DNA of 64,000 bases from an uncultured Eubacteriales bacterium (GCA_900551325.1 URVM01000016.1:17867-81866), one strand, 5' to 3'. Shown: positions 7,154 to 16,408, counted from the stretch's first letter. The notes: generated by a model from the sequence alone, not told the origin. Numbers and translations: made by a program.

Positions 7154-10100
7154 TTATTCTACTGATTTAAGTGATTCTACCATTTCAATTTTTTGAAGTT
7201 TAAAGTGCATCATCACATTGACTAACATTGCAAAGATAAAGGTTAATATCATGGCGATGATATAGCTTGATCCATAGATTTCCCTACCAAACATCATCTC
7301 ATCCATCTCAGCTGTCACAATAATAAAGAGGAAAAGTGCTTTTCCAAGTAAAAGCCCTAATAATGCGCCTATTAAGGTAAGCATAATATTCTCCCTATAA
7401 ATATACTGTGAAACTTTAAAGTCATTAAAGCCTAGTACTTTAATGGTTGCAATTTCTCTAAAGCGCTCACTAATATTGATGGTTGTCAGATTGTAAAGAA
7501 CAACAAAGGCAAGAAGTGCTGCTGATACAACAAGAATAATAACAACTTTATTTAAAGTTTCCGTCATATTAGAAAAGCTATCTGCATGCTTTGTTGTAAA
7601 AGTAAAGGATACTACTTTATCATCTTCTGTAAGTTCCTGTGAAATAGCTTCTTCTTTACCTAGACTTGTATCTTCTAGTTGAATCAATAATTGATCATAA
7701 GTTGGAGCTTCCTCGGTCACTTCCTTTATATATGCATCTGATATATACATAAAGTGTCCAATATAGTTTTCTGTAATCCCTCCAACTTTTACTTCATATT
7801 TTTCTAAGTCGCTGTTTTCAAACCAAAGGGTATCCCCTACTCCTAATTCTAGTGCCTTTGCTAACTTCTCTGAGACAATAGCACCTTCTTCAAGATTCAA
7901 CGGAGCTTGTGATTGTCTCTCCTTTAACTGAATAAACTCAGGTAATTGCTCTAAATCCTTAATAATACGTAAAGTGGCATTACGTTCTTCATCCGCCACA
8001 CCTACCTTAATATTTTGGCTACTGATTTCTAATTGATTTTTAATATAATTACTGTCTTCTAGTATAGATTCACCTTCATCCTTAAGAGTTACTTCTAAGT
8101 TATATTTGAACAAATCACCGTATTGTCTATCTACAATACTCATAATGGATTGTTTTAAGCCAAGTCCTGCTACAAGTAAGGCTGTACACCCAGCAATACC
8201 AATAGTTGTCATAAAGAATTTTTTCTTATATCTAAAAATATTACGTGCTACAACCTTTTGGAAGAAATTCATACGTTTCCATATAAAAGGTATACGTTCT
8301 AGAAGAATACGTTTACCTGCTGGTGGTGCCTTAGGTCGCATCAGCTCTGTTGGTTGTTCTTTAAGGGCTTTCATTGTTGTAAAGATCACTGCAAATACAG
8401 TAAGTGCCGTCATCACCACAATAGCGCCTATAGCTTCTTTTGGATAAAACTTACTAATAAGTGGTGGCGCAGTAAACATCATACCATAAGCATTGTATAT
8501 AGTATTAGGGAAGACTTTAAACCCTACTAGAATACCTAGTAAGCTACCTACTACACTTGCAATGCCTGCATACAGTATATATTTACCCATAATATGAAAA
8601 GAGCTATAGCCTAAAGCTTTATACGTTCCAATAGTAGTACGCTGTTCATCTACCATACGTGTCATAGTGGTTAGACACACGAGGGCTGCTACAACAAAGA
8701 AAAAGAGTGGGAAGATTTTCCCTATATCTTCGATAGTTTGAACTGCACTTTTATAGTTGGCAAAACCATAGTTGGCTTCTCTACCTAGTATATAAACTTT
8801 TGGATCCTTTAAATTTTCTAATTGTTCTCTTCCCTCATCCAGCTTCTTCTGTGCTTCATCAAGCTGTTTTTGGGCATCTGCTTTTGCTGTAGTGTATTTT
8901 TCTTTACCTTCAGCTAAGTCTTTCTTTCCTTCTTCTAACTTGGCAAGACCTTCTTCTATACCTTTAAGGGTAGTGGCTTTTTCATTAGTCAACTTTGCTT
9001 TTTGCTGGGCCAGTGTAGCCTGTCCTTCTTTAATAAGTGCACCACTAGCTGTTAAAGTTTCTTCTTGTGTTTTAAGTTCTAAAACACCTTTTTCATAGGC
9101 TTGTTCACTTGCTTCTAGTTGTGGTGTCAGCTTAGCAATTTGCTCCTCTAATGTGGCTTTTTCTTTTAATAGAAGCTCCTTACTTATTTCATCAGCTGTT
9201 ACTAACTGTGCTTCTATATTTTCTAACTGGGTTTTTAGACTTTGTAATTGCTGCTTGCCTGCTTCTATTTCTTGCTTGGCTACATTAAGCTTAGCCTCTG
9301 CTTTTTCTTTTTCTTCCTTAAAAAGTTCTAGACCTTCTTCATATGCTTTTTGCTTTTGTTCAAGCTCTATTTCTGCTTGACGAAGGGCTGTTTCTCCTTG
9401 TATAAAGGCTGCTTCTGCCTGAATCTGTCCCTCTATAAGCTTTTGTTCATTTTTTAAAATTTCTGCTTCACCTTTTTCAAGGTCAAGGGCTGCTTTTTCT
9501 AGTTCCTTATTTGCCTTTTCTTTTTCACTTTCAAACTTTAGTTGGCCTTCTGCAAGTTCTTTTTCTCCTTCTTCTACAAGCTTTTCATAGCGTACCTTAG
9601 CCCTATCTTCCATAATCGGTTCTAACTGAGCCTTAAAGTCATCAACAAGCTTAGTATAGGCTTCACTATAGCTATCTAGCTCCTTAGCACCTTTTAAAGT
9701 AATAAAAAGTTCTGTGTAAACGTCACTTTTAAAGTTTTCTTCTGGAATATAAATATAACTCGCTACACTCCCATTACCAATTTCAGCTGTTCCTCTTTCA
9801 AAATGCATATAGTAAGGCGAGTGCATAACCCCTACAACTGTATAGGTGTCATTAGCTAAAACATCTTCTATTGCTTCATCTGTTCCTGTTGCAAGCGTTA
9901 GGGTGTCACCGATTTCAATAGGTAGCCTGGTTAGCTTTGTTCCATCAATTAAACATTCATTTGGAGCACTAGGCCATCTCCCTTCTACTAACATAGGCTT
10001 ATTAATAAAGCTCTCATCTTCAGGAGATAAATTGTCTAAACTATGGACCTTAACAACCTTTTGGTTATCACCTAAAGTAGCTAAAGCATTTATACTTATA

Positions 10101-10366
10101 CTGCCAGCTATACTTTCTACTTGCTCCAATTGGCTAATGGCCTCTACATCACTTTCTTCTATCCCTACTGTAGAAAGCACACTTACATCCATCATTCCAT
10201 ACTGATCCATATACTGGTCTGTTGTATCTTTCATCATAGGACTACTTACTTTAATACCTGCTAGGAAAGCTACACCTAAGGCCACAATAAGCATAATAGA
10301 GAAAAATCGCCCTAAAGACTTTTTAATTTCTCTACTGGCATCTTTCATTAAAGCTATTTTTCTCAT
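7154..10366 (-). CDS. ABC transporter permease, two FtsX domains with a long coiled-coil insert
   Basis: About 1070 residues, much longer than a MacB/LolC-type permease. An N-terminal membrane segment (FFSIMLIVALGVAFLAGI) leads into an extracytoplasmic MacB-PCD-like part, then about 280 residues very rich in Glu, Lys, Gln and Ala with heptad character (roughly 260-540), then the first FtsX block (IFPLFFFVVAALVCLTTMTRMVDEQRTTIGTYKALG) and a second one near the C-terminus (EIATIKVLGF). The start at ATG 10366 overlaps the TAA of the ATPase gene (TAATG), indicating translational coupling; a GTG 6 bases upstream is possible. Likely an export or cell-envelope remodelling complex; substrate unknown. 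Confidence 0.9.
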   Translation of the reverse strand: MRKIALMKDASREIKKSLGRFFSIMLIVALGVAFLAGIKVSSPMMKDTTDQYMDQYGMMDVSVLSTVGIEESDVEAISQLEQVESIAGSISINALATLGDNQKVVKVHSLDNLSPEDESFINKPMLVEGRWPSAPNECLIDGTKLTRLPIEIGDTLTLATGTDEAIEDVLANDTYTVVGVMHSPYYMHFERGTAEIGNGSVASYIYIPEENFKSDVYTELFITLKGAKELDSYSEAYTKLVDDFKAQLEPIMEDRAKVRYEKLVEEGEKELAEGQLKFESEKEKANKELEKAALDLEKGEAEILKNEQKLIEGQIQAEAAFIQGETALRQAEIELEQKQKAYEEGLELFKEEKEKAEAKLNVAKQEIEAGKQQLQSLKTQLENIEAQLVTADEISKELLLKEKATLEEQIAKLTPQLEASEQAYEKGVLELKTQEETLTASGALIKEGQATLAQQKAKLTNEKATTLKGIEEGLAKLEEGKKDLAEGKEKYTTAKADAQKQLDEAQKKLDEGREQLENLKDPKVYILGREANYGFANYKSAVQTIEDIGKIFPLFFFVVAALVCLTTMTRMVDEQRTTIGTYKALGYSSFHIMGKYILYAGIASVVGSLLGILVGFKVFPNTIYNAYGMMFTAPPLISKFYPKEAIGAIVVMTALTVFAVIFTTMKALKEQPTELMRPKAPPAGKRILLERIPFIWKRMNFFQKVVARNIFRYKKKFFMTTIGIAGCTALLVAGLGLKQSIMSIVDRQYGDLFKYNLEVTLKDEGESILEDSNYIKNQLEISSQNIKVGVADEERNATLRIIKDLEQLPEFIQLKERQSQAPLNLEEGAIVSEKLAKALELGVGDTLWFENSDLEKYEVKVGGITENYIGHFMYISDAYIKEVTEEAPTYDQLLIQLEDTSLGKEEAISQELTEDDKVVSFTFTTKHADSFSNMTETLNKVVIILVVSAALLAFVVLYNLTTINISERFREIATIKVLGFNDFKVSQYIYRENIMLTLIGALLGLLLGKALFLFIIVTAEMDEMMFGREIYGSSYIIAMILTFIFAMLVNVMMHFKLQKIEMVESLKSVE

Positions 10367-11070
10367 TACCACTCAATCCTTTCTACTGGTGTTGGTTCAG
10401 GATTGATAACCATTTTTTCTACTTTACCGTTTTTCATATAAATGACCTTATCCCCCATAGGTGTAAGGGCTAAGTTATGCGTTATAACAATTACGGTCAT
10501 ATGCATTTGTCTACACATTTTTTGAAGTAAGCTTAAAACTGCCTTACCTGTATTGTAGTCTAAGGCACCTGTTGGCTCATCACACAGCAGCAATTTAGGA
10601 TTTTTTGAAATAGCTCTTGCTATCGCTACTCTTTGCTGCTCTCCACCAGAAAGTTGAGAAGGAAAGTTATTTTTACGATCTTTTAAGCCTACTTCTTCTA
10701 AAATCTCATCTATATCTAGTGGATCTTTAATGAGCTGTGTAGCTAATTCTACATTCTCTCTTACAGTTAAGTTTTGAACTAAATTATAAAACTGGAAGAC
10801 AAAACCAATGTCATCTTTTCTATAGTTAGTCAATTGCTTTTTATTAAACTGACTAATATTGACCCCATCTACTATGAGGTCTCCAGAAGAAGGTGTATCC
10901 ATGCCACCTAAAAGGTTCAGCACTGTACTTTTTCCAGCACCACTTGTACCGGCTATAATGACAAACTCTCCTTTATCAATATCAAAACTTACACCATCTA
11001 CAGCTTTAATTGTTACTTCTCCCATCTCATAGGTTTTCTTAATATCTTTAAAACAAATATATGCACTCAT
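10366..11070 (-). CDS. ABC transporter ATP-binding protein, MacB/LolD type
   Basis: 234 residues with all motifs of the family: Walker A GTSGAGKST (about 41-49), Q-loop FVFQFYNL, signature LSGGEQQRVAIARAI, Walker B LLLCDEPTGALD and the H-loop VITHN. The partner of the FtsX-type permease directly downstream, which overlaps its stop codon by one base. Ribosome site AAGGAAGG. No membrane-fusion protein is encoded nearby, as is usual in Firmicutes. Confidence 0.95.
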   Translation of the reverse strand: MSAYICFKDIKKTYEMGEVTIKAVDGVSFDIDKGEFVIIAGTSGAGKSTVLNLLGGMDTPSSGDLIVDGVNISQFNKKQLTNYRKDDIGFVFQFYNLVQNLTVRENVELATQLIKDPLDIDEILEEVGLKDRKNNFPSQLSGGEQQRVAIARAISKNPKLLLCDEPTGALDYNTGKAVLSLLQKMCRQMHMTVIVITHNLALTPMGDKVIYMKNGKVEKMVINPEPTPVERIEW

Positions 11071-11202
11071 GATGTCGGTCCTTCCTTGTTGATTTTTTCT
11101 ACCCTAGTAGCTTACCCTAAAGAAATGAAGAACGTTTGTATATGCTCACTTTAATTAAGAGTTTGTCTCTAATCTTAAATATTTATTAAAAATAAAAATA
11201 GA

Positions 11203-11224
11203 ACGTATCCTTTAAGGCATACGT
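11203..11224 (-). terminator. Terminator downstream of the HEPN/MNT unit
   Basis: ACGTATGCC / GGATACGT stem with one bulge, followed on the minus strand by CTATTTTTATTTTT. It separates the HEPN gene from the ABC transporter operon. Confidence 0.7.
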
Positions 11225-11268
11225 CCCATCTAAAATAATATATCTATGTCTATTTAATTAGATATAAC

Positions 11269-11291
11269 AATTTCTTCTATAGGTATTTCAA
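11269..11291. repeat. Direct repeat, downstream copy, at the 3' end of the HEPN gene
   Basis: 23 bases identical to 12148-12170. On the minus strand it encodes IEIPIEEI in a frame other than the HEPN gene, i.e. a relic of the XRE gene's C-terminus, and continues open to a stop after VISN. A further 21 bases outside the repeat are about 80 percent identical to the sequence beyond the upstream copy. Confidence 0.9.
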
Positions 11292-11683
11292 TGATTATTA
11301 TCTATTCTATCTATTACTAGTTTATACATAGCCTCTGCTATGTCAATACACTCATCTGCTTCATACTCTTCAACAATAAGAGGTGTATCTGCAGGATATC
11401 TGGTTTCTATATAATACTGATTCAAAAAACCACAATCTCTAATGTACTTTCTAAACTCACTATCTATTTTTGAGCATAATTTACATAAATAAATGAGACT
11501 ATGTGTATTTGCTAAACCTTGCCCCTTGACAATTAAATATGCCTTCATCAGTTTTTCCACTGCTTGCTGACTATGAAATGCTACTACATCATTACCACAA
11601 TCGTGCTCTTTTAATATTTTTGCAGATTTAATATCTCTTTCAGCCTTATCCATCCAATCTTTATATCTTAATGTATCAACCAT
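11288..11683 (-). CDS. HEPN-domain toxin-like protein (HepT-type)
   Basis: 131 residues of the small HEPN family that pairs with minimal nucleotidyltransferases: KDWMDKAERDIKSAKIL, DVVAFHSQQAVEKLMKAYLI, THSLIYLCKLC and LNQYYIETRYP. I do not see a clear R-X4-6-H ribonuclease motif, so activity is uncertain. It overlaps the nucleotidyltransferase gene by 8 bases (TTATGG region). Expected role: RNase-like toxin held in check by the partner. Confidence 0.85.
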   Translation of the reverse strand: MVDTLRYKDWMDKAERDIKSAKILKEHDCGNDVVAFHSQQAVEKLMKAYLIVKGQGLANTHSLIYLCKLCSKIDSEFRKYIRDCGFLNQYYIETRYPADTPLIVEEYEADECIDIAEAMYKLVIDRIDNNH

Positions 11684-11984
11684 AAATTGTTACTCCTGTA
11701 TTATTAATTTGATAAGCAAATGCTGAAGTATCTTTTATACACTCATTCCATTCTTGATTTGTATAAAGCACAATATCAAACGGAATTTCACTCTCAATTT
11801 CTACATACATATCTGTGAGTAATTTTCTTTTATTATCTGTATCTTGGACTACACATAAGTCGATGTCGCTTGTTTCTCTAAAAGTACCTTTTGCTATTGA
11901 TCCAAATAATATAAGTTTAGATGGATGAAATTTCTGTATGAACTGTTCTTTAATTTCTTGTAATACTCTATCATAATCAGGCAT
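11676..11984 (-). CDS. Minimal nucleotidyltransferase (MNT) antitoxin-like protein
   Basis: 102 residues. The nucleotidyltransferase signature GSIAKGT (28-34) followed by SDIDL (39-43) gives two catalytic Asp residues, and FDIVLY supplies a third. It is a MntA-type protein; members modify a tyrosine of the HEPN partner by AMP transfer. First gene of the two-gene unit, with AGGAGG five bases before the ATG. Confidence 0.9.
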   Translation of the reverse strand: MPDYDRVLQEIKEQFIQKFHPSKLILFGSIAKGTFRETSDIDLCVVQDTDNKRKLLTDMYVEIESEIPFDIVLYTNQEWNECIKDTSAFAYQINNTGVTIYG

Positions 11985-12132
11985 TTTACCTCCTCCTCAC
12001 TCTCCTTATAAATAACTTAGAAAGTGTACCTATTTATCATTAATGCTTATTCCTCATCAAATTTTATAGATTTCTATTTATATGTTTATCGAAATACTTT
12101 GCATATTAATATTATATACTGATTAGCATATT

Positions 12133-12333
12133 CTAATCAAATATAAAAATTTCTTCTATAGGTATTTCAACTACCCTAGAAATATCTATTGCCAGCTTTA
12201 AAGAAGGATTATACTTTCCTGCTTCAAGACGCATAATCGTTTCCCTTCTTACGCCTACTTTCTCAGCTAACTGCTCTTGGGTTAAATCCTTTAGTAAACG
12301 ATACTTTTTTAAATTGCAAACAAATTCTCCCAT
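12133..12333 (-). CDS. Small XRE-family transcription regulator
   Basis: 66 residues forming a single Cro/C1-type helix-turn-helix: LTQEQLAEKVGVRRETIMRLEAGKYNPSL. It begins 5 bases after the DUF3796-like gene ends, so the two are cotranscribed. Regulators of this size usually control their own operon; a perfect palindrome lies in front of the operon at 12751-12797. Its last codons carry the 23-bp repeat also found at 11269-11291. Confidence 0.93.
   Translation of the reverse strand: MGEFVCNLKKYRLLKDLTQEQLAEKVGVRRETIMRLEAGKYNPSLKLAIDISRVVEIPIEEIFIFD
12148..12170. repeat. Direct repeat, upstream copy, within the XRE gene
   Basis: AATTTCTTCTATAGGTATTTC plus AA, identical to 11269-11291; encodes VEIPIEEI near the XRE C-terminus. 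The two copies bracket the complete HEPN/MNT pair. Confidence 0.9.
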
Positions 12334-12338
12334 AACTC

Positions 12339-12737
12339 TTATTCCTTATGCTCAAAATAGTAAAGTAAAGACATTTGTAATAAAATATTAACTGCCCATA
12401 ATAGAGATAGACTACCTACTAAAAAGCTTAGTGCAATATCGTTTCCTCTCGGTACAATATAATTAACCGTCATAATAAGTGCAAATACTGTCCCTACACT
12501 ATTTACCCTTCCTGCAATCATTATTACTCTTTGTTCATTATACTTAAATCTTTCATCTCTTAAAGTTCCTGACATTTTTCCCTCAAAATAAAAAGAAAAG
12601 AATCCAAAAAAGCCTAAAAACACAAGTCCCATTAAATCCCCAGTTTGACTGTAAATAATAGGACCTATAAAGCCTAGAAAACCTAGAATTCCTAACCATG
12701 GACTTATTCTTCTTGTTCGACTGCTATCTTTTTTCAC
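12339..12737 (-). CDS. DUF3796-like four-helix membrane protein
   Basis: 132 residues with about four hydrophobic segments (WLGILGFLGFIGPIIY; GLVFLGFFGFFSFYF; VGTVFALIMTVNYIV; IALSFLVGSLSLLWAVNILL) and the motif RDERFKYNEQRV after the second, as in DUF3796 proteins that accompany small XRE regulators. Function unknown. The start codon is GTG with GGGAGTGGG upstream. First gene of an operon with the XRE regulator. Confidence 0.7.
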   Translation of the reverse strand: MKKDSSRTRRISPWLGILGFLGFIGPIIYSQTGDLMGLVFLGFFGFFSFYFEGKMSGTLRDERFKYNEQRVIMIAGRVNSVGTVFALIMTVNYIVPRGNDIALSFLVGSLSLLWAVNILLQMSLLYYFEHKE

Positions 12738-12750
12738 ACAAACCCACTCC

Positions 12751-12797
12751 CTTAAGTGATATATTTATATCTTATAGTGATAAATATATCACTTAAG
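12751..12797 (-). promoter_or_regulatory. 18-bp perfect palindrome, probable operator of the DUF3796/XRE operon
   Basis: CTTAAGTGATATATTTAT (12751-12768) and its exact complement (12780-12797) are separated by 11 bases. Each arm holds a GTGATA/TATCAC half site, and the right arm plus spacer contains a smaller palindrome GTGAT-N6-ATCAC. The position just before the GTG start suits autoregulation by the XRE protein. Confidence 0.7.
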
Positions 12798-12831
12798 AGC
12801 AATAAAGTCAATATATTCAAATAAATATAAA

Positions 12832-13824
12832 CTATTTAAATACTGGTTTTAAAATCTCATCACCACTACCTGAGCTACTACTGCGTGCGGAAGAACTAAA
12901 AGTAGCAATAGGATTATATGGTGTTATATATTCTACCCCATCCTTTGTGGTAAGGACAAAATATATTTCATATCTTATATTGTCCTGTCTTTGCATATAC
13001 TCTGAAAAATCCATACTATATCCTACTAAGAATTTCCCTTCTCCTGACTTCTTAGTTCCAATGACCCTATCCCCCTCAAACGTATTAGGTGTATATCTAT
13101 CTTCTACTACCTCTTCTCTCACTCTAACTTCCTTAGTGGCTTTATAATCTGTACGCTGCCCTTGGTTTACTCTCTTCTCTCCCATAGTACTTTCATTACC
13201 TACAATAATAAACTCTGCCTTTTCAATATCATTCTCCGTAAAAGGTAGTGCTTCTTCATCTACTGTAATCCATGCATTTAAAGTTTTAAAGCTCTTACCT
13301 TCCTCACGGTCCCACTCACCAAATACTCTACCAGTAAAAATGTCATCAGTATAAACTTTTTCTAACACTTCCTGCCTTACACCTGTATCCGATTGTATAA
13401 TCAATATAGGCTCTATACTTTCTACTATATCTACTAGAATAAATGCCTGATTGTTTCCATCTACTTCTTGCTCATAAACCTTATCATTTGCTACTATTCT
13501 AGCAATCAATTTTTCTCTGTTTTCTATTTCCTTAGGAATAGCCTTCATAGTTACCTCTATCTTATCTCCTTTTAATTTGAGTTTAACTGATGCTTGTGAA
13601 AACATACTCTGTTCTTGTTTTAATAAAGTTTCTATGTTTTCATACTCCCTATTTATAGTATTTTGAATATTCCCTATACGCATATCTAAATATGTTTCAA
13701 GATTTGAGTAATCACTTCTTAAGTTTTTCAAGTCCTTTCTTATATTATAACTATTTAAGCAATTTACTGTTAACATGATAAAAGCTAAAATAAGTAGGCC
13801 CTTTTTTATATCTCTGTTATTCAT
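12832..13824 (-). CDS. Uncharacterised membrane-anchored protein
   Basis: 330 residues, no family recognised. One N-terminal membrane helix (GLLILAFIMLTVNCL), then a short coiled-coil region (about 25-75), then a beta-rich extracytoplasmic body with several KVYEQEVDG / EVLEKVYTD-type strands, and a Ser-rich C-terminus (SSSARSSSSGSGDE). It could be a cell-surface or sensor-associated protein. AAGGGGGAA ribosome site; stands alone between terminators. Confidence 0.7.
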   Translation of the reverse strand: MNNRDIKKGLLILAFIMLTVNCLNSYNIRKDLKNLRSDYSNLETYLDMRIGNIQNTINREYENIETLLKQEQSMFSQASVKLKLKGDKIEVTMKAIPKEIENREKLIARIVANDKVYEQEVDGNNQAFILVDIVESIEPILIIQSDTGVRQEVLEKVYTDDIFTGRVFGEWDREEGKSFKTLNAWITVDEEALPFTENDIEKAEFIIVGNESTMGEKRVNQGQRTDYKATKEVRVREEVVEDRYTPNTFEGDRVIGTKKSGEGKFLVGYSMDFSEYMQRQDNIRYEIYFVLTTKDGVEYITPYNPIATFSSSARSSSSGSGDEILKPVFK

Positions 13825-13859
13825 TGATTTTCCCCCTTTGTTTTATTCATATATACTAA

Positions 13860-13898
13860 AATCCTAGAACACCAAATCTATATGTATGTTCTAGGATT
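13860..13898 (-). terminator. Hairpin terminator with AATCCTAGAACA arms
   Basis: 12-bp perfect stem, 15-base loop, followed on the minus strand by TTTAGT. It follows the gene ending at 13938. The arms resemble those at 16409-16456 and 23900-23932. Confidence 0.65.
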
Positions 13899-13937
13899 AT
13901 TGGTAAAAGGTATTGTGCCTATTTGATAAATCTGTAA

Positions 13938-14480
13938 TTAAGCTACTATCTCAAAGGTAAATATAACAGGATTGATAATATTTTCTCTAAGAGGAAACAC
14001 ATCAACTGACTTAATCTTCAGCTTGATTCCCAATGCTTTTTGAAGTTCATACAAACGTCCACCTGCACATCTTTCAAAATAGGTTTCAATTGATTCCGGA
14101 AATTGAAATACCCCTTTTGGTGCATGCTTATAGTACCCATGGTTACAAGCAAAAGTCACTGTAATGGTACGATCATCATTCAAAACAGCTTTTCTACCAA
14201 AGGTATTTGTAAATAGTTCAAGTCTTTGAGCAAGGGACTTGTTAGCGTGTTCAAGTGCAAAGTTCTTACGTTCTTTATCATACCCAGTGCCGTTACAACT
14301 TCCATTTTGCTCGCACAACCGATACCTTTGCTCCTTGGTAAGCAGTTCTTCCATAGCTTTCATAAATTTTGCTTCACATTCGTTCCCTTTATAGGTGTCA
14401 ACAATATGTTCAAACACAGGTAATACATTCTGCGGAATTTCATTTTTACCCAATCTCATACTTTTAAGCATACTTTTCAT
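13938..14480 (-). CDS. Uncharacterised protein with conserved-looking Cys/His pattern
   Basis: 180 residues, soluble, no family recognised. The central part has CEQNGSCNGTGYDKERKNFA and later CNHGYYKHAP plus CAGGRLYELQKALGI, an arrangement of Cys and His that might bind a metal or form a redox centre. The final part is beta-rich. AAGGGG ribosome site upstream. No operon partner. Confidence 0.7.
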   Translation of the reverse strand: MKSMLKSMRLGKNEIPQNVLPVFEHIVDTYKGNECEAKFMKAMEELLTKEQRYRLCEQNGSCNGTGYDKERKNFALEHANKSLAQRLELFTNTFGRKAVLNDDRTITVTFACNHGYYKHAPKGVFQFPESIETYFERCAGGRLYELQKALGIKLKIKSVDVFPLRENIINPVIFTFEIVA

Positions 14481-14563
14481 CTATATAACCCCTTCTCTTT
14501 AATATCCTTTCTTTTAGTACCTTTTGATCTGCTTGATTCTAGTTTAAATGGTTCTTTTATCTC

Positions 14564-16237
14564 TTAAAGTTTTAACCATATCTGATGAGTAGAGAAATAA
14601 GATGCTAAATGATTAGCATCATAAATAATGCTTTCATCATAATTCATAACCTCTAAAAGTTTAATAGCATTACGTGTAGTTGATGGTCCCTTATAAATTT
14701 TATAATCAAATTTTATTTGCGAATCCTCTATTATTTCACGAAAATGATAGTTGTGATAGCTATTTTCTAGCATTTGCGTAAGCTCTATATCATGAGAAGC
14801 ACTTAAACACAAACAATTTAATGTATTAAGATGCTTTAAAATGGCAGAAGATGCTGCAATCCGTTCAATCGTATTAGTTCCTTTTAAAATCTCATCAATG
14901 AAACATATGCAAAATGGATAGTGCTGAATGGCATCTATGATACGCTTAAGGGATCTTATTTCTGCAATATAATAGCTCTCATCTGTAAGAATGTTATCTG
15001 AAATGGCCATAGAAGTCATATAATAACTTAAAGGTGCAACAAACCTTTCTGCTAGTACAGTATGGATACTTTGTCCTAATATTCCATTAATGGCAAGGGA
15101 TTTTACAAATGTAGATTTGCCTGAAGCATTTGACCCTGTAATGATTGCATTTTTAGTAAGCTTAACAGAATGGGACACTGGATCCTCAATAAGCGGGTGA
15201 TACAATTCTTCCACTTCTAGGGTTTTATCCGTCCCAAATGTAGGTGTACACCAATAATCAACACTTCTTCTATAGGAAGCTACAGCAATACTTGACTCCA
15301 ACATTCCTAAAATAGCATAAATATTTTGCAAAGCCTTAGTTTCCTTTTTGAGTAAAGTCAAAAATTTATGATGTATTCTAAGATGGGAAAGTGTAATGAT
15401 ACCTAAATATTCTTGCAAAATCCCTAAGTCCGTATTTGTACTTAAAAAGAAACGCCCCTCTAAACTTAAAATACTTTCTAGCTTTGAACAGTTTTCCTTC
15501 AATTCCCTACAGATAGGACTCAAAGAATCCTCCTGAAGCATACTGATTTTTTTAGCGCACTTTAACAATAAATAGACCGCATTAAGTCCATCCATTTCAT
15601 ATGACAAAGATCTGGCATACTTATAATGTATACAACCATTAACCACCATCATTGCAACTACTAAAAGCATCCCTAACTTAACATCACTTAATAAACTCAA
15701 TAAACTTATTATAGGTAGGATTCCCATCATCCCATATATAGGTTTGTAGTATGAAGATTTCTCATCTACTTTAAACAAGTACAAAGGTATTCCATTCCAT
15801 GTCCCTTTATCAAACTGACTTAACCTGCTCTGGATGGATAGTCGGATTGTTTCATTTTCATCCATTACATTTACATATTTTTCAAATTCCTCCAATTCCT
15901 TTACATCAAAGTGCAAATAATGTAGTCGGTCATATAAATAACTTTCTCCAATAATAGATTCTGTATGGCTTATTCTTGTAAACACCTCATCCATATCTAA
16001 ATCATTCCATGTAAGTTCATCTATATAACTACTCCCCTCTTCCTCAAGGGCTATTTTACTTTTTAATTCCCAATACATTTTTATGTTTTCAAACTCATTG
16101 TATGTATAATCTCTTGTAATCTCCTGTCCCCATTTTAAACGTAAATACTTGATTAATTGCTCCTGTTTTTGGTAATAAAAACAAAAATAACAAATACCTA
16201 TTACGCCTAAAGCTATGCACCCTATTAAAATAACCAT
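14564..16237 (-). CDS. Membrane-anchored MutS-like ATPase
   Basis: 557 residues. The C-terminal third is a MutS domain V: Walker A TGSNASGKST (367-376), Walker B CICFIDEI (443-450), then LKGTNTIERIAASSAIL, the MutS helix that follows. The N-terminal half is unlike mismatch-binding MutS: a membrane helix at residues 2-21 and a hairpin of two helices at about 168-203, and no mismatch-recognition domain. Such proteins are widespread in Firmicutes; function not established. Apparently monocistronic. Confidence 0.85.
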   Translation of the reverse strand: MVILIGCIALGVIGICYFCFYYQKQEQLIKYLRLKWGQEITRDYTYNEFENIKMYWELKSKIALEEEGSSYIDELTWNDLDMDEVFTRISHTESIIGESYLYDRLHYLHFDVKELEEFEKYVNVMDENETIRLSIQSRLSQFDKGTWNGIPLYLFKVDEKSSYYKPIYGMMGILPIISLLSLLSDVKLGMLLVVAMMVVNGCIHYKYARSLSYEMDGLNAVYLLLKCAKKISMLQEDSLSPICRELKENCSKLESILSLEGRFFLSTNTDLGILQEYLGIITLSHLRIHHKFLTLLKKETKALQNIYAILGMLESSIAVASYRRSVDYWCTPTFGTDKTLEVEELYHPLIEDPVSHSVKLTKNAIITGSNASGKSTFVKSLAINGILGQSIHTVLAERFVAPLSYYMTSMAISDNILTDESYYIAEIRSLKRIIDAIQHYPFCICFIDEILKGTNTIERIAASSAILKHLNTLNCLCLSASHDIELTQMLENSYHNYHFREIIEDSQIKFDYKIYKGPSTTRNAIKLLEVMNYDESIIYDANHLASYFSTHQIWLKL

Positions 16238-16408
16238 CTCGCCCTCCCCATCTTTAGTACATTTCGTTTTTCTTAGTTCATTGTTAAGCTATTCTTAATC
16301 CTTCTAGGCTAAATCCATTAGGATTTAAGTTACCTCTCTTCTGGGTTATGCCTCCTTTTACTTTGTTTAAATACGTTGTGAACTAGAAATTATTCGGTAA
16401 AATTAAAA

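Noticed and set aside
11288..11984. Abi-type phage exclusion pair AbiEii/AbiEi
   Set aside because: The nucleotidyltransferase is minimal (102 residues) and paired with a HEPN protein, not with an AbiEi-like regulator.
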